Assembly (NCBI GenBank): GCA_030041385.1
Contig: JASHNY010000123.1
Span: 1-61,102, forward strand
From: Alphaproteobacteria bacterium
GTDB taxonomy: Bacteria; Pseudomonadota; Alphaproteobacteria; ATCC43930; CGMCC-115725
Reading direction: 5' to 3'
DNA: 61,102 nt
The position numbers were made by a program, and so were the translations under genes. Shown here in pieces: positions 8,709 through 16,555 of the stretch; within the stretch, counting starts at the first letter, position 1; each line of letters opens with the position of its first letter. The notes under the pieces are model-generated. The model saw nothing but the letters and a program-made list of their open reading frames with translations. It was not told the origin of the DNA and did no database searches.

Positions 8709-8972
8709 ATGAGGATGGTCTTGCGGGCGATGGCCGCGATCCTCTTGTGCGCGTGGCTGCTGCCGGCCGCCGCGGTCCAGGCGCAGGCGCTGCCGCGCGG
8801 CTCCTACCTGCGCACCTGCCACCATGTCGGCGTGACCCGGCACGCGACGCTGTTCGCCACCTGCCGCCGCATCGACGGGCGGTGGCGGCGGACGAGCCTG
8901 CACCGGGTCGATCGCTGCGTCGGCGACATCAGCAACCGCGACGGCCGCCTGTTCTGCGGGTACGGGGGCTGA
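8709..8972 (+). CDS. Small secreted cyanovirin-N-like (CVNH) protein
   Basis: This 87-residue protein has a cleavable signal peptide (about residues 1-25, ending near VQAQA). The mature part matches one CVNH repeat: GSYLRTCHHVGV, then LFATCRR-DGRW-TSL, then CVGDISNRDGRLFC, with four conserved cysteines. Full cyanovirin-type lectins have two such repeats; here there is one, as in several bacterial secreted proteins. Sugar binding is possible from family membership but not demonstrable. A purine-rich GGGGGAGG lies upstream of the ATG. It is divergent from the CoxL-like gene. Confidence 0.8.
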   Translation: MRMVLRAMAAILLCAWLLPAAAVQAQALPRGSYLRTCHHVGVTRHATLFATCRRIDGRWRRTSLHRVDRCVGDISNRDGRLFCGYGG

Positions 8973-9014
8973 ACCGCGCCCGCGCTATTGACTTGTCGGG
9001 TGTTCGGGTGCACC

Positions 9015-9195
9015 GATCCGGGCGGCGGATCAATTCCGTAGTGTGGTGGATTTGAAGTTCGCATCATTTTGGGGCGGTCTCGTTGGCGAACGTCAAATCC
9101 GCAAACCACACCAGCTTTCATAGAGTTGCTCGTGTGCTTTCGAATCCGAAATTCGCTTGGTGCCTTACCCCGAGTTATGGCGAATTCCGGATTCG
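9015..9195. repeat. Three successive inverted repeats upstream of a VOC dioxygenase gene
   Basis: Hairpin 1: GATCCG-GGCGG-CGGATC at 9015-9031. Hairpin 2: arms 9041-9062 and 9086-9111, pairing 21 of 22 positions with a 4-base bulge around a 23-base loop. Hairpin 3: arms 9141-9156 (CGAATCCGAAATTCGC) and 9180-9195, pairing 15 of 16 positions, again around a 23-base loop. In hairpins 2 and 3 the stem next to the loop is alike (GAAGTTCGC, GAAATTCGC). Hairpin 3 ends 7 bases before the Shine-Dalgarno sequence of the next gene, so it is probably an operator or a structured leader. Confidence 0.7.
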
Positions 9196-9213
9196 GCACA
9201 CCAGGAGGCGATC

Positions 9214-9762
9214 ATGGCATCACCGAAAAAGCTGTCGCACCTCGTCTTGCAGACCAACCGCCGGCCAGAGATGATCGAATGGTATTGCACCGTGCTCGGC
9301 GCCGAGCTGCTTTACGAAAACAAGTTCATCGCCTTTATCAGCTATGACGACGAGCACCACCGGGTCGCCTTTATCGACCCCGGCCCGCTCGCCGACAAGG
9401 CGCCGAGCGAAGGCAAGACCGCGCGCGCCGGCGGCGAAGTCGGATTGCACCACGTCGCCTTTACCTTCGGCAGCCTCGGCGAGCTGGCCGACCATTACGT
9501 CGAGCTGAAAGGGCAGGGCATCCGTCCGCATCGCTGCGTCAATCACGGCGTCACGACCTCGATGTATTTCTACGATCCCGACCGCAACCAGGTCGAACTT
9601 CTGGTCGACAATTTCGCCACCGCGGCCGAGGGGCAGAACTACATGCGGCGGCGCTCGGCCACCGACAAGAACCCGGTCGGCATCGATTTCGACCCCGACG
9701 AGCTGGTCGCGCGCGTGCGCAACGGCCTCAAGATCGAGGATCTGGTCGAGATCAACGCCTAG
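9214..9762 (+). CDS. VOC-family extradiol-type dioxygenase
   Basis: This 182-residue protein has two vicinal-oxygen-chelate beta-alpha-beta-beta-beta modules. The expected metal ligands are present: H9 in LSHLVLQ, H80 in GLHHVAF and a late glutamate in NQVELLV, the 2-His-1-carboxylate set of Fe(II) extradiol dioxygenases that cleave catechols. An AGGAGG Shine-Dalgarno sequence at 9203-9208 fixes the start; an upstream in-frame ATG at 9157 lies inside a hairpin. The substrate is not predictable. The control region upstream is unusually structured. Confidence 0.85.
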   Translation: MASPKKLSHLVLQTNRRPEMIEWYCTVLGAELLYENKFIAFISYDDEHHRVAFIDPGPLADKAPSEGKTARAGGEVGLHHVAFTFGSLGELADHYVELKGQGIRPHRCVNHGVTTSMYFYDPDRNQVELLVDNFATAAEGQNYMRRRSATDKNPVGIDFDPDELVARVRNGLKIEDLVEINA

Positions 9763-9849
9763 GCTCGCATTCGTCGTCCGTCGGTCCGAGGCGGCTGCCG
9801 GACGACGATAACCGGCCCGACCGGTGGTGTGCGCGTCGGCTCCGCATGC

Positions 9850-9864
9850 TATATGATGGGGCGA
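9850..9864 (+). promoter_or_regulatory. Putative promoter of the helicase gene, possibly leaderless
   Basis: TATGAT at 9852-9857 is a near-consensus -10 box placed so that transcription would begin at or next to the A of the ATG at 9864. No Shine-Dalgarno sequence precedes that ATG. The -35 region is not recognisable. Confidence 0.35.
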
Positions 9865-12122
9865 TGCCCGATCCTGCAGCCCTGTCGCCGATGCCCGCGG
9901 CGGCGCCCTATCTTGCCGGCCTCAACGACGCGCAGCGCCGCGCGGTCGAGGCGGTCGACGGGCCGGTGCTGGTGTTGGCCGGCGCCGGCACCGGCAAGAC
10001 CCGCGTTCTGACGGCGCGGCTCGCGCACATCCTCGCGACCCGGCGCGCCTATCCCGGCGAAATCCTGGCGGTCACCTTCACCAACAAGGCGGCGCGCGAG
10101 ATGCGCGAGCGGCTGGAGGCGCTGATCGGGCCGGCCGCCGAGGGGGTGTGGCTCGGCACCTTCCACGCGCTTGCCGTGCGCATCCTGCGGCGCCACGCCG
10201 AGCTGGTCGGGCTGCGGTCGAACTTCACGATTCTCGACCCCGACGACCAGCTGCGCCTGTTGAAGCAGGTGCTCGCCGCCGCCGATATCGACGAGCGACG
10301 CTGGCCGGCGCGCGGCGTTTTGGGGTTGATCGAGCGGTGGAAGGATCGCGGCCTCGTGCCCGACAAGGTGCCCGCGGGCGACGCCGGCGATTACGCCAGC
10401 GGCCGCGCCATCGAGTTGTACCGGCGCTATCAGGAGCGGCTCGCCACGGTCAACGCCGCCGATTTCGGCGATCTGCTGCTGCACAACCTGACGCTGTTCA
10501 CGCGCGAGCCCGAAATCCTCGAGCGCTACCAGCAGCGCTTCCGCTATCTCCTGGTCGACGAGTACCAGGACACCAACGTCGCCCAGTATCTGTGGCTGCG
10601 CCTCCTCGCCCAGCGCCACCGCAACCTGTGCTGCGTCGGCGACGACGACCAGTCGATCTACAGCTGGCGCGGCGCGCAGATCGAAAACATCCTCAAATTC
10701 GAGAGCGATTTCCCCGGTGCGCTGGTCGTGCGGCTGGAGGAGAACTACCGCTCGACCCCCGACATCCTCGCCGCCGCTTCCGGGGTCATCGCCCACAACA
10801 GCGGCCGGCTCGGCAAGACGCTGTGGACCCGCGCCGCGGACGGCGGCAAGGTCGTCGTGCGCGGGCTGTGGGACGCCGAGCAGGAGGCGCGCTGGGTCGG
10901 CGAGGAGATCGAGGCGTTGCAGCGCCAGGGCCACGCGCTGAAGGAGATCGCGATCCTGGTGCGCGCCGGGTTCCAGACCCGCGAATTCGAGGAGCGCTTC
11001 ATCGCCCTCGCCTTGCCCTACCGGGTGATCGGCGGGCCGCGCTTTTACGAGCGGGCCGAAATCCGCGACGCGCTCGCCTATCTGCGCCTCATTCAGCAGC
11101 CGGCCGACGATCTCGCCTTCGAGCGCATCGTCAACACCCCGCGCCGCGGCATCGGCAATGCCTGCCTGCAGCAACTGCACGGCGCCGCCCGCTCTGCACA
11201 GATCCCGCTGGTTGCGGCGGCGCGCGACCTGGTCGCCGGCGACACGCTGCCGCGCGCGGCGCGCAACTCGCTCGGCAACTTCCTGCTGGCGCTCGACCGC
11301 TGGCGCGCCGAGGCCGAGCACCTGCCGCATACCGACCTCGTGCAGCTCGTGCTCGACGAATCGGGCTATACCGGGATGCTGCAGGCCGACACTGCGCCCG
11401 ACGCGCCGGGGCGGCTCGAAAACCTGAAGGAACTCGTCGTCGCGATGGCGGATTTCGAGAACCTTGCCGGGTTTCTCGAACATATCGGCCTGGTCATGGA
11501 CAATGCCGCCGATCACGGCGGCGACGTGGTCAGCCTGATGACCTTGCACAGCGCCAAGGGCCTCGAATTCGACACGGTATTCCTGCCGGGCTGGGAGGAA
11601 GGGCTGTTTCCGAGCCAGCGGGCGATGGACGAGCACGGGTTGGGCGGCCTCGAAGAGGAACGCCGGCTCGCCTATGTCGGGCTGACCCGGGCGCGGCACC
11701 GCGCCTACGTGTCGTTTGCCGCCAACCGCCGCATCCACGGCCAGTGGCAAAGCGCGGCGCGCGCCCGCTTTGTCGACGAATTGCCGGATGCGCATATCGA
11801 TATGACCGCCGAGCCCGGCCTCGGTCCCGCCGGCGGCGGCTGGGCGGCTTCCTCGCCGTGGGGCGCGAGCTGGAACGCCGGCAATGGCGGCGAGCGCATG
11901 GTGCACACGCCGCCGCGCCCGCCGCTGCTGCTCGCCGGCACCAGGCCGCCCGCTCGCGGCCAGGAGGTGCCGAGGGTCGGCGGCTTCTCGGTCGGCGACC
12001 GGGTGTTTCACCAGAAATTCGGCTACGGCGTGATCCGCCAGGTCGAAGACAACAAGCTCGCGGTCGATTTCGAGCATGCCGGCGACAAGAAGGTCATGGA
12101 TGCCTTTGTCGAACGCGCCTGA
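9864..12122 (+). CDS. uvrD: UvrD/PcrA-type superfamily 1A DNA helicase
   Basis: This 752-residue ATP-dependent 3'-5' helicase is of the kind used in excision and mismatch repair and in clearing replication forks. Seen motifs are Q motif (LNDAQRRAV), Walker A (AGAGTGKT), Ia (TFTNKAAREM), Walker B (VDEYQDTN), III (GDDDQSIYSWRGA), IV (EENYRST), V (LMTLHSAKGLEFD) and VI (LAYVGLTRARH). The C-terminus has the small Tudor-like domain of PcrA/UvrD (VGDRVFHQKFGYGVI). The ATG at 9864 is preferred to 9846 because the latter overlaps the likely -10 box. Confidence 0.96.
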   Translation: MPDPAALSPMPAAAPYLAGLNDAQRRAVEAVDGPVLVLAGAGTGKTRVLTARLAHILATRRAYPGEILAVTFTNKAAREMRERLEALIGPAAEGVWLGTFHALAVRILRRHAELVGLRSNFTILDPDDQLRLLKQVLAAADIDERRWPARGVLGLIERWKDRGLVPDKVPAGDAGDYASGRAIELYRRYQERLATVNAADFGDLLLHNLTLFTREPEILERYQQRFRYLLVDEYQDTNVAQYLWLRLLAQRHRNLCCVGDDDQSIYSWRGAQIENILKFESDFPGALVVRLEENYRSTPDILAAASGVIAHNSGRLGKTLWTRAADGGKVVVRGLWDAEQEARWVGEEIEALQRQGHALKEIAILVRAGFQTREFEERFIALALPYRVIGGPRFYERAEIRDALAYLRLIQQPADDLAFERIVNTPRRGIGNACLQQLHGAARSAQIPLVAAARDLVAGDTLPRAARNSLGNFLLALDRWRAEAEHLPHTDLVQLVLDESGYTGMLQADTAPDAPGRLENLKELVVAMADFENLAGFLEHIGLVMDNAADHGGDVVSLMTLHSAKGLEFDTVFLPGWEEGLFPSQRAMDEHGLGGLEEERRLAYVGLTRARHRAYVSFAANRRIHGQWQSAARARFVDELPDAHIDMTAEPGLGPAGGGWAASSPWGASWNAGNGGERMVHTPPRPPLLLAGTRPPARGQEVPRVGGFSVGDRVFHQKFGYGVIRQVEDNKLAVDFEHAGDKKVMDAFVERA

Positions 12123-12152
12123 CGCCGGATTTCGGTTGGACCGGCGCGGTGC

Positions 12153-12206
12153 GTCCCCGGCCTTCGCCGGGGCAGGCTTCTGCCACAAACCTCCTCAGGA
12201 TGAGGA
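12153..12206. repeat. Fragments of family E and family B repeats
   Basis: CCCCGGCCTTCGCCGGGGCA is a tight hairpin (family E core), followed at about 12191-12206 by CTCCTCAGGATGAGG, the end signature of family B. They lie between the helicase gene and the ThDP enzyme gene. Confidence 0.55.
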
Positions 12207-12312
12207 AGGCTGTGCGTTGGACGCAAGGCGCGAGTCGCGAAGCGCGCCTGCTAGCACCACCAACGATCAGACGCTAGGCTTGGCTCAGAACCCAAAAACG
12301 GGAGCGAGGCCG

Positions 12313-13959
12313 ATGCTGGTCATGGACGCGATCACCGAGATGCTGAAGCGCGAAGGCATCTCGACCATGTTCTGCTTTCCGACGACGCCGATCATCGAGG
12401 CTGCGGCGGCAGCGGGCATTCGCCCGGTGGTGTGCCGGCAGGAGCGGGTCGGCGTGCACATGGCCGACGGCTGCGCCCGCGTGCAGAACGGCCGGCCGCC
12501 CGGCGTCTTTGCGATGCAATACGGGCCCGGCGCCGAAAACGCCTTTGCCGGCATCGCCTCGGCCTATTCGGATTCGACCCCGATCCTCCTCTTGCCGCTG
12601 GGCCATCCGCGCGACAGCGCCCAGATGTTTCCGCTGTTCAACTCGACCCGCACCTACGCCTCGGTGACCAAGCAGGTCGAGCCGGTGCTCTTGCCCGAGC
12701 ACACGGTCCCGGCCTTGCGGCGCGCGTTCAACGCGCTGAAGAACGGCCGATCCGGGCCGGTCATGGTCGAGGTGCCGGCCGATGTGATGACCGCCGAATT
12801 CCCCGGCAACGACGTGCATTACGAAACCGTGCGGCGCACCCGCTCGGCCGGCGACCCGCGCGACATCGAGGATGCGGCGAAATTGCTGATCGAAGCGAGC
12901 TGCCCGATGCTGATCGCCGGCCAGGGCGTGCTCTACGCCGAGGCCTGCGACGAGTTGCTGGCGCTTGCCGAATTGCTCGACGCGCCGGTGATGACGACGA
13001 CCGACGGCAAGAGCGCCTTTCCCGAGGACCATGCGCTGGCGCTGGGCTCCGGCGGCACGGTTTATACCGGGCACGGCCGCCATTTCCTGCACGCCTGCGA
13101 CGTGATCGGTGCGGTCGGCACGTCGTTGACCAAGCACAACATTTCGACGCCGATCATCCCCGAGGGCAAGCAGATCATCCAGATCACCAACGATGCCCGC
13201 GACCTCAACAAGGCGCACCCGACCGCACTGCCGATCCTCGCCGACGCCAGGCTCGCACTCGCTCAGCTGTGCGAGGCGGTCAAGGACCGGCTCGGCGGCA
13301 AGCCGCGCACAACCGGCGCACGGGCGACGATCGCCGCGCACAAGGCCGAATGGCAGCAGCGCTGGCAGGCCAAGCTCCGCTCGACCGAACGGCCGATCAA
13401 CCCGTATTTCGTGATGTCGGAGTTCATGCGCGTGATCCCGTCGGAGGATGCGATCGTGACCCACGATTCCGGCAGCCCGCGCGACCAGCTGTTGCCGATG
13501 TACGTCGCCAGGAAGCCGCGCGGCTATCTCGGCTGGGGCAAGTCGCACCAGCTCGGCACCGGGCTCGGCCTTGCGATCGGCGCCAAGGTCGGCGCACCCG
13601 ACAAGATGTGCGTCAATTTCATGGGCGATGCGGCGTTCGGCATGACCGGGCTCGATTTCGAGACCGCGGCGCGCAGCGGCATCCCGATCACGACGATCGT
13701 CCTCAACAACTCGACGATGGCGATCGAGACGCACGCGATGGCGTTCAGCCACGAGCGCTACAAGACCCGCGACCTCGGCGGCAATTACGCCAATATCGGC
13801 CGCGACCTCGGCGGCTGGAGCGAACGCGTGACCGACCCCGCCGATGTCGGCCCGGCGATCCTCCGCGCCCGCCGCGTCAACGAAGATGGCCGCGCCGCGC
13901 TGCTCGAATTCATCACCAGCGCCGAAACCGCGTTCTCGCACCGGCGGGGCGCGGCGTAA
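12313..13959 (+). CDS. Thiamine diphosphate-requiring enzyme, acetolactate synthase-like
   Basis: This 548-residue protein has the three-domain ThDP-enzyme fold. An N-terminal Pyr domain carries the activating glutamate (E44 in CRQERVG), a central Rossmann-like domain follows, and the C-terminal PP domain shows the ThDP/Mg motif, MGDAAFG followed some 25 residues later by NNSTM. It resembles acetolactate synthase large subunits and benzaldehyde-lyase-like enzymes. No regulatory small subunit or ilv gene is near, so a catabolic carboligase or decarboxylase is as likely as a biosynthetic role. The reading frame stays open upstream to 12076, but the ATG at 12313 follows a GGGAGCGAGG sequence and starts at the conserved domain. 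Confidence 0.85.
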   Translation: MLVMDAITEMLKREGISTMFCFPTTPIIEAAAAAGIRPVVCRQERVGVHMADGCARVQNGRPPGVFAMQYGPGAENAFAGIASAYSDSTPILLLPLGHPRDSAQMFPLFNSTRTYASVTKQVEPVLLPEHTVPALRRAFNALKNGRSGPVMVEVPADVMTAEFPGNDVHYETVRRTRSAGDPRDIEDAAKLLIEASCPMLIAGQGVLYAEACDELLALAELLDAPVMTTTDGKSAFPEDHALALGSGGTVYTGHGRHFLHACDVIGAVGTSLTKHNISTPIIPEGKQIIQITNDARDLNKAHPTALPILADARLALAQLCEAVKDRLGGKPRTTGARATIAAHKAEWQQRWQAKLRSTERPINPYFVMSEFMRVIPSEDAIVTHDSGSPRDQLLPMYVARKPRGYLGWGKSHQLGTGLGLAIGAKVGAPDKMCVNFMGDAAFGMTGLDFETAARSGIPITTIVLNNSTMAIETHAMAFSHERYKTRDLGGNYANIGRDLGGWSERVTDPADVGPAILRARRVNEDGRAALLEFITSAETAFSHRRGAA

Positions 13960-13968
13960 CTACCCTCA

Positions 13969-14063
13969 CCCTCTCGCCGTGGCCGGGCTTGACCCGGCCA
14001 CCCACGTCTTCCCTTTTTTTTCGAGGCCCTTGGCCGGGCTTGACCCGGCCACCCACGTCTTTC
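13969..14063. repeat. Two direct copies of family A palindromic repeat
   Basis: Copies A1 (13981-14011) and A2 (14032-14063) share the hairpin GGCCGGG-CTTGA-CCCGGCC followed by ACCCACGTCTTC. A T8 run lies between them at 14014-14021. A2 ends five bases before the GIY-YIG start codon. An inverted third copy begins at that gene's stop codon. Confidence 0.9.
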
Positions 14064-14068
14064 GCGCG

Positions 14069-14353
14069 ATGAGTGCCTGGGTCTACATCATGACCAATCG
14101 GCGGAACGGCATCCTGTATGTCGGTTCGACCGTCCATTTAGCACGCCGCGCCTGGGAGCACCGCGAGGACGTTGCTGATGGCTTTACAAAGAAGTATGGC
14201 CTTAAGCGCCTCGTCTACGCCGAGGAGCATTCGACACTCCTTGGGGCAAGACAGCGGGAAATGAATATCAAGCACTGGCCAAGGAAGTGGAAAGTTCAGC
14301 TCATTCACCGCGACAACCCATTCTGGGAAGACCTCTACGATGAGCTGATCTGA
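14069..14353 (+). CDS. Single-domain GIY-YIG nuclease
   Basis: This is a 94-residue protein made of just a GIY-YIG endonuclease domain. The signature is VYI at residues 5-7 and YVG at 17-19, followed by R27, H31 and a C-terminal segment (NPFWEDLYDELI) typical of the small YhbQ-like group. Its codon use is less GC-biased than its neighbours (TTA, ACA, ACT, CTT and CCA occur), which suggests recent arrival. No Shine-Dalgarno sequence is visible. Inverted family A repeats end five bases before the ATG and begin at the stop codon. It is either a repeat-associated selfish gene or a housekeeping-like nuclease of unknown role. Confidence 0.88.
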   Translation: MSAWVYIMTNRRNGILYVGSTVHLARRAWEHREDVADGFTKKYGLKRLVYAEEHSTLLGARQREMNIKHWPRKWKVQLIHRDNPFWEDLYDELI

Positions 14354-14382
14354 AGACGTGGGTGGCCGGGTCGAGCCCGGCC
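14352..14382. repeat. Inverted copy of family A palindromic repeat (A3)
   Basis: The reverse complement of this 31-base unit matches A1 at 30 of 31 positions (GGCCGGG-CTCGA-CCCGGCC then ACCCACGTCTTC). The TGA stop of the GIY-YIG gene occupies 14351-14353, so the repeat begins inside the stop codon. Confidence 0.9.
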
Positions 14383-14405
14383 AGGGCGAATAGAAAAGAT
14401 CGAAT

Positions 14406-15578
14406 CTACCCCGCCATGGAATAGCGCGGATCGGCGGCGAGGCAATCGGCCTCGGGCAGGCCAAGCTCTTTCTTGACGAGGTTCGTGCCGAGCACCATCG
14501 CCACCATCTTGTATTGCGCGTGGCGGCGGCTCATGCCCTCGCGGCCCATGCCGCAATCCGACGAGACGATCAGCCGTTCCGCCGGAATGCCCTGCAGCGC
14601 CTCGCGGATGATGGCGGCGACCTGGTCCGGCCGCTCGATCTGCAACGTATGATGGTCGATGACCCCGATCACCACCTTCTTGTCGGTGACGAGGCGGCCG
14701 ATCGCCTCCAGATCGCCGGTGCCGGAGGAGCAGGTTTCGAAGGTGATCGCGTCGGCATCGACCTCGTTGAGCGCCGCCAGGGTCGGCTGATAGCTCTGCA
14801 CGTCGCGAAAGATGCGCTGCTGCGCCGGGTTGCCCCAGCAGGTGTGGCACCAGACCTCGGTCTTCGCGCGCAACCCCTTGACCGTGTTGTTGAAGATCTT
14901 CACGAGATCGGCGATTTCGAGGCGGCCGAACGGCTTGCCGCGCGCCGGCACCATGTGGATTTGCGGCTCCTCCATCTGGATCACCGGGCAGCCGGCGTCG
15001 GCGAGCTGGTGCAGTTCCTGGTTGATCGCCTCGCTGAACGCCCAGACGCGCTCGACCGGGTCCTGGTAATGCTCGTCACGCACCGCGGCGGCGAGCAGTT
15101 CCGGCATGATCGTGCCGAACTTGACCGGGCGCCTGGTCAGCCGCTGCGCCACCTTCCACATCGCGGCGTATTGCAGATTGCCGGGGCCGAGCGGCCCGAC
15201 GATGCGCGGCAACACCCGCGCTTCGAGCTGGTCGTGCAAGATCATCCCGCGCGGTACGGCGGCGAGGTTGACGCTGGGCACGGTGAGCGCCACCTCGCGC
15301 GACAACCCGGCCATGTGCGTCAGCGGATAGCTCTGCCAGCTCCACCCGGCGATCTCCTCGTCGTAATGCGCGTCGCCGTCGGTGCAGATGTCGAGCCCGG
15401 CCACCTCCTGCGCGCGCAGATGGGTCGATACGGCGTCTTCGTATTGCTCGCGCCAGCGCGCGTTGACCATCGCTTCGAGGAAACTCTTCGACCCTAATTG
15501 CGCCGTGTGCCAGGCGGGGCGCGGCAAGGAGCCGATGATCGAGGTCGGCAGCACGACGCCCGCGGATGCCTTGTACAT
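14406..15578 (-). CDS. Cobalamin-independent methionine synthase II (MetE C-terminal-like) family protein
   Basis: This 390-residue TIM-barrel protein resembles the C-terminal catalytic half of MetE. The zinc thiolate ligands of the family are recognisable as H and C in WCHTCWGN and a later C in SSDCGMG, with a Glu-rich ITFETCSSGTG strand between. The MetE N-terminal half is absent, as in the stand-alone family whose members transfer methyl groups between varied donors and thiols. A GGGAG sequence precedes the ATG. It heads a minus-strand pair with the alpha/beta hydrolase located upstream in the transcription sense. Confidence 0.85.
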   Translation of the reverse strand: MYKASAGVVLPTSIIGSLPRPAWHTAQLGSKSFLEAMVNARWREQYEDAVSTHLRAQEVAGLDICTDGDAHYDEEIAGWSWQSYPLTHMAGLSREVALTVPSVNLAAVPRGMILHDQLEARVLPRIVGPLGPGNLQYAAMWKVAQRLTRRPVKFGTIMPELLAAAVRDEHYQDPVERVWAFSEAINQELHQLADAGCPVIQMEEPQIHMVPARGKPFGRLEIADLVKIFNNTVKGLRAKTEVWCHTCWGNPAQQRIFRDVQSYQPTLAALNEVDADAITFETCSSGTGDLEAIGRLVTDKKVVIGVIDHHTLQIERPDQVAAIIREALQGIPAERLIVSSDCGMGREGMSRRHAQYKMVAMVLGTNLVKKELGLPEADCLAADPRYSMAG

Positions 15579-15608
15579 GTTGATGCTCCCTGTTCATGTC
15601 GCCGATCT

Positions 15609-15675
15609 CGCCACCCTCTCCCGCAATGCGGGAGAGGGAAGGGGCCGACGCCGAAAGGCGTGGGAAGGGTGAGGG
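15609..15675. repeat. Family C palindromic repeat
   Basis: The core hairpin is CCCTCTCCC-GCAAT-GCGGGAGAGGG, followed by AAGGGGCCGACGCC and ending GGAAGGGTGAGGG. The same family occurs at 46916-47018. It fills the space between the MetE-like and hydrolase genes. Confidence 0.7.
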
Positions 15676-16482
15676 CTACCCGCGCCGTTGCAGGAAATCG
15701 AGCGTGGCCTTGGCCGCGGCGTCGGCATGGGTCGCGGCGACGTGGTAGGAGTTGCCCGGCAAGACCACGAGTTCCGAATCGGGAATCTGCTGCTGCCAGG
15801 CGCGGGTGTCGGCGACCGTCGCGAGCCCGCTTTCCGCGGTGGTGACGACCAGGGTCGGGCAGCGGATTTTGGGCACATCCGCACGAATGTCGGCGCAGGC
15901 GATCGTGCCCATAAAGCCGAGCTGGGTCGACAGGGCGGTGCGGCCCATGAACCGGGTCCACCACTCGAACCCCTCCTGCGGAAAGCTGCTGCCGAGCCGG
16001 CTGCCCATGTTCTGCAGCGCCCAGTATTCGACCCCGTGCTCCTCGAACTGGCGGACCAGTTCCGGCACGCGCTCTGCGGCGCCGGCGCGCAATGGCGGCG
16101 GGGTGCCGACGACGGTCAGGGTCATCACCCGCTCCGGCCGGCGCGCGGCGAAGGCCCGCGCGACCGTGCCGCCGATCTTGGCGCCGACGAGATGGAACCG
16201 CGCGGTGCCGAGATGGTCCATCAAGAGGCAGAAATCCTCGATCAGACGGTCGAGCGTCCAGGGATAGTCGCGCGGCATCGCGGTCGAGCGGCCGAAGCCG
16301 CGCATGTCGGGCCGCACCACCCGGTAATGCCTGGCGAGCGCGGGGACCCAGCCATACCAGGCCAGCCCGCTTTCGGCGTTGCCGTGCAGCATCAGCACCG
16401 TCGCGGGCTCGCGCCACGGGTCGGTGAAATCGTCGATCTCGTAATGCAGGTCGCAATCGGATGACGGACGGAATGTCGGCAT
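15676..16482 (-). CDS. Alpha/beta-fold hydrolase with lysine in place of the nucleophile serine
   Basis: This 268-residue protein has the alpha/beta hydrolase layout: oxyanion HGN motif at residues 33-35, RPDMRGFGRS after strand 4, and a C-terminal histidine in SYHVA. The nucleophile elbow, normally GxSxG, reads V99-G-A-K102-I-G-G, with an AAG codon clear in the DNA. The usual acid position also looks altered (VVTTAESGLA). The protein is otherwise intact and full length, so this is a subfamily feature and not an obvious pseudogene. It may be a non-hydrolytic or binding member. Its substrate is unknown. Confidence 0.82.
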   Translation of the reverse strand: MPTFRPSSDCDLHYEIDDFTDPWREPATVLMLHGNAESGLAWYGWVPALARHYRVVRPDMRGFGRSTAMPRDYPWTLDRLIEDFCLLMDHLGTARFHLVGAKIGGTVARAFAARRPERVMTLTVVGTPPPLRAGAAERVPELVRQFEEHGVEYWALQNMGSRLGSSFPQEGFEWWTRFMGRTALSTQLGFMGTIACADIRADVPKIRCPTLVVTTAESGLATVADTRAWQQQIPDSELVVLPGNSYHVAATHADAAAKATLDFLQRRG

Positions 16483-16510
16483 GGCATTTCCTCCCTTGCT
16501 TCACCGCCGG

Positions 16511-16548
16511 CCCGAGATTGCCGCGTCGCTCCGCTCCTCGCAACGACG
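16511..16548. repeat. Family D palindromic repeat fragment
   Basis: CCCGAGATTGCCGC ... CTCCGCTCCTCGCAACGAC is a half unit of the GAGATTGC...TCGCAATGAC element seen complete at 25354-25421 and 49229-49314. Confidence 0.55.
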
Positions 16549-16555
16549 GCGGCTG

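Noticed and set aside
9849-12188. A 779-codon open frame on the minus strand opposite the helicase gene
   Set aside because: Antisense shadow; all helicase motifs are on the plus strand.
14014-14021. T8 run as an intrinsic terminator after the ThDP enzyme gene
   Set aside because: The run lies 14 bases beyond the nearest hairpin stem, too far for a standard terminator.
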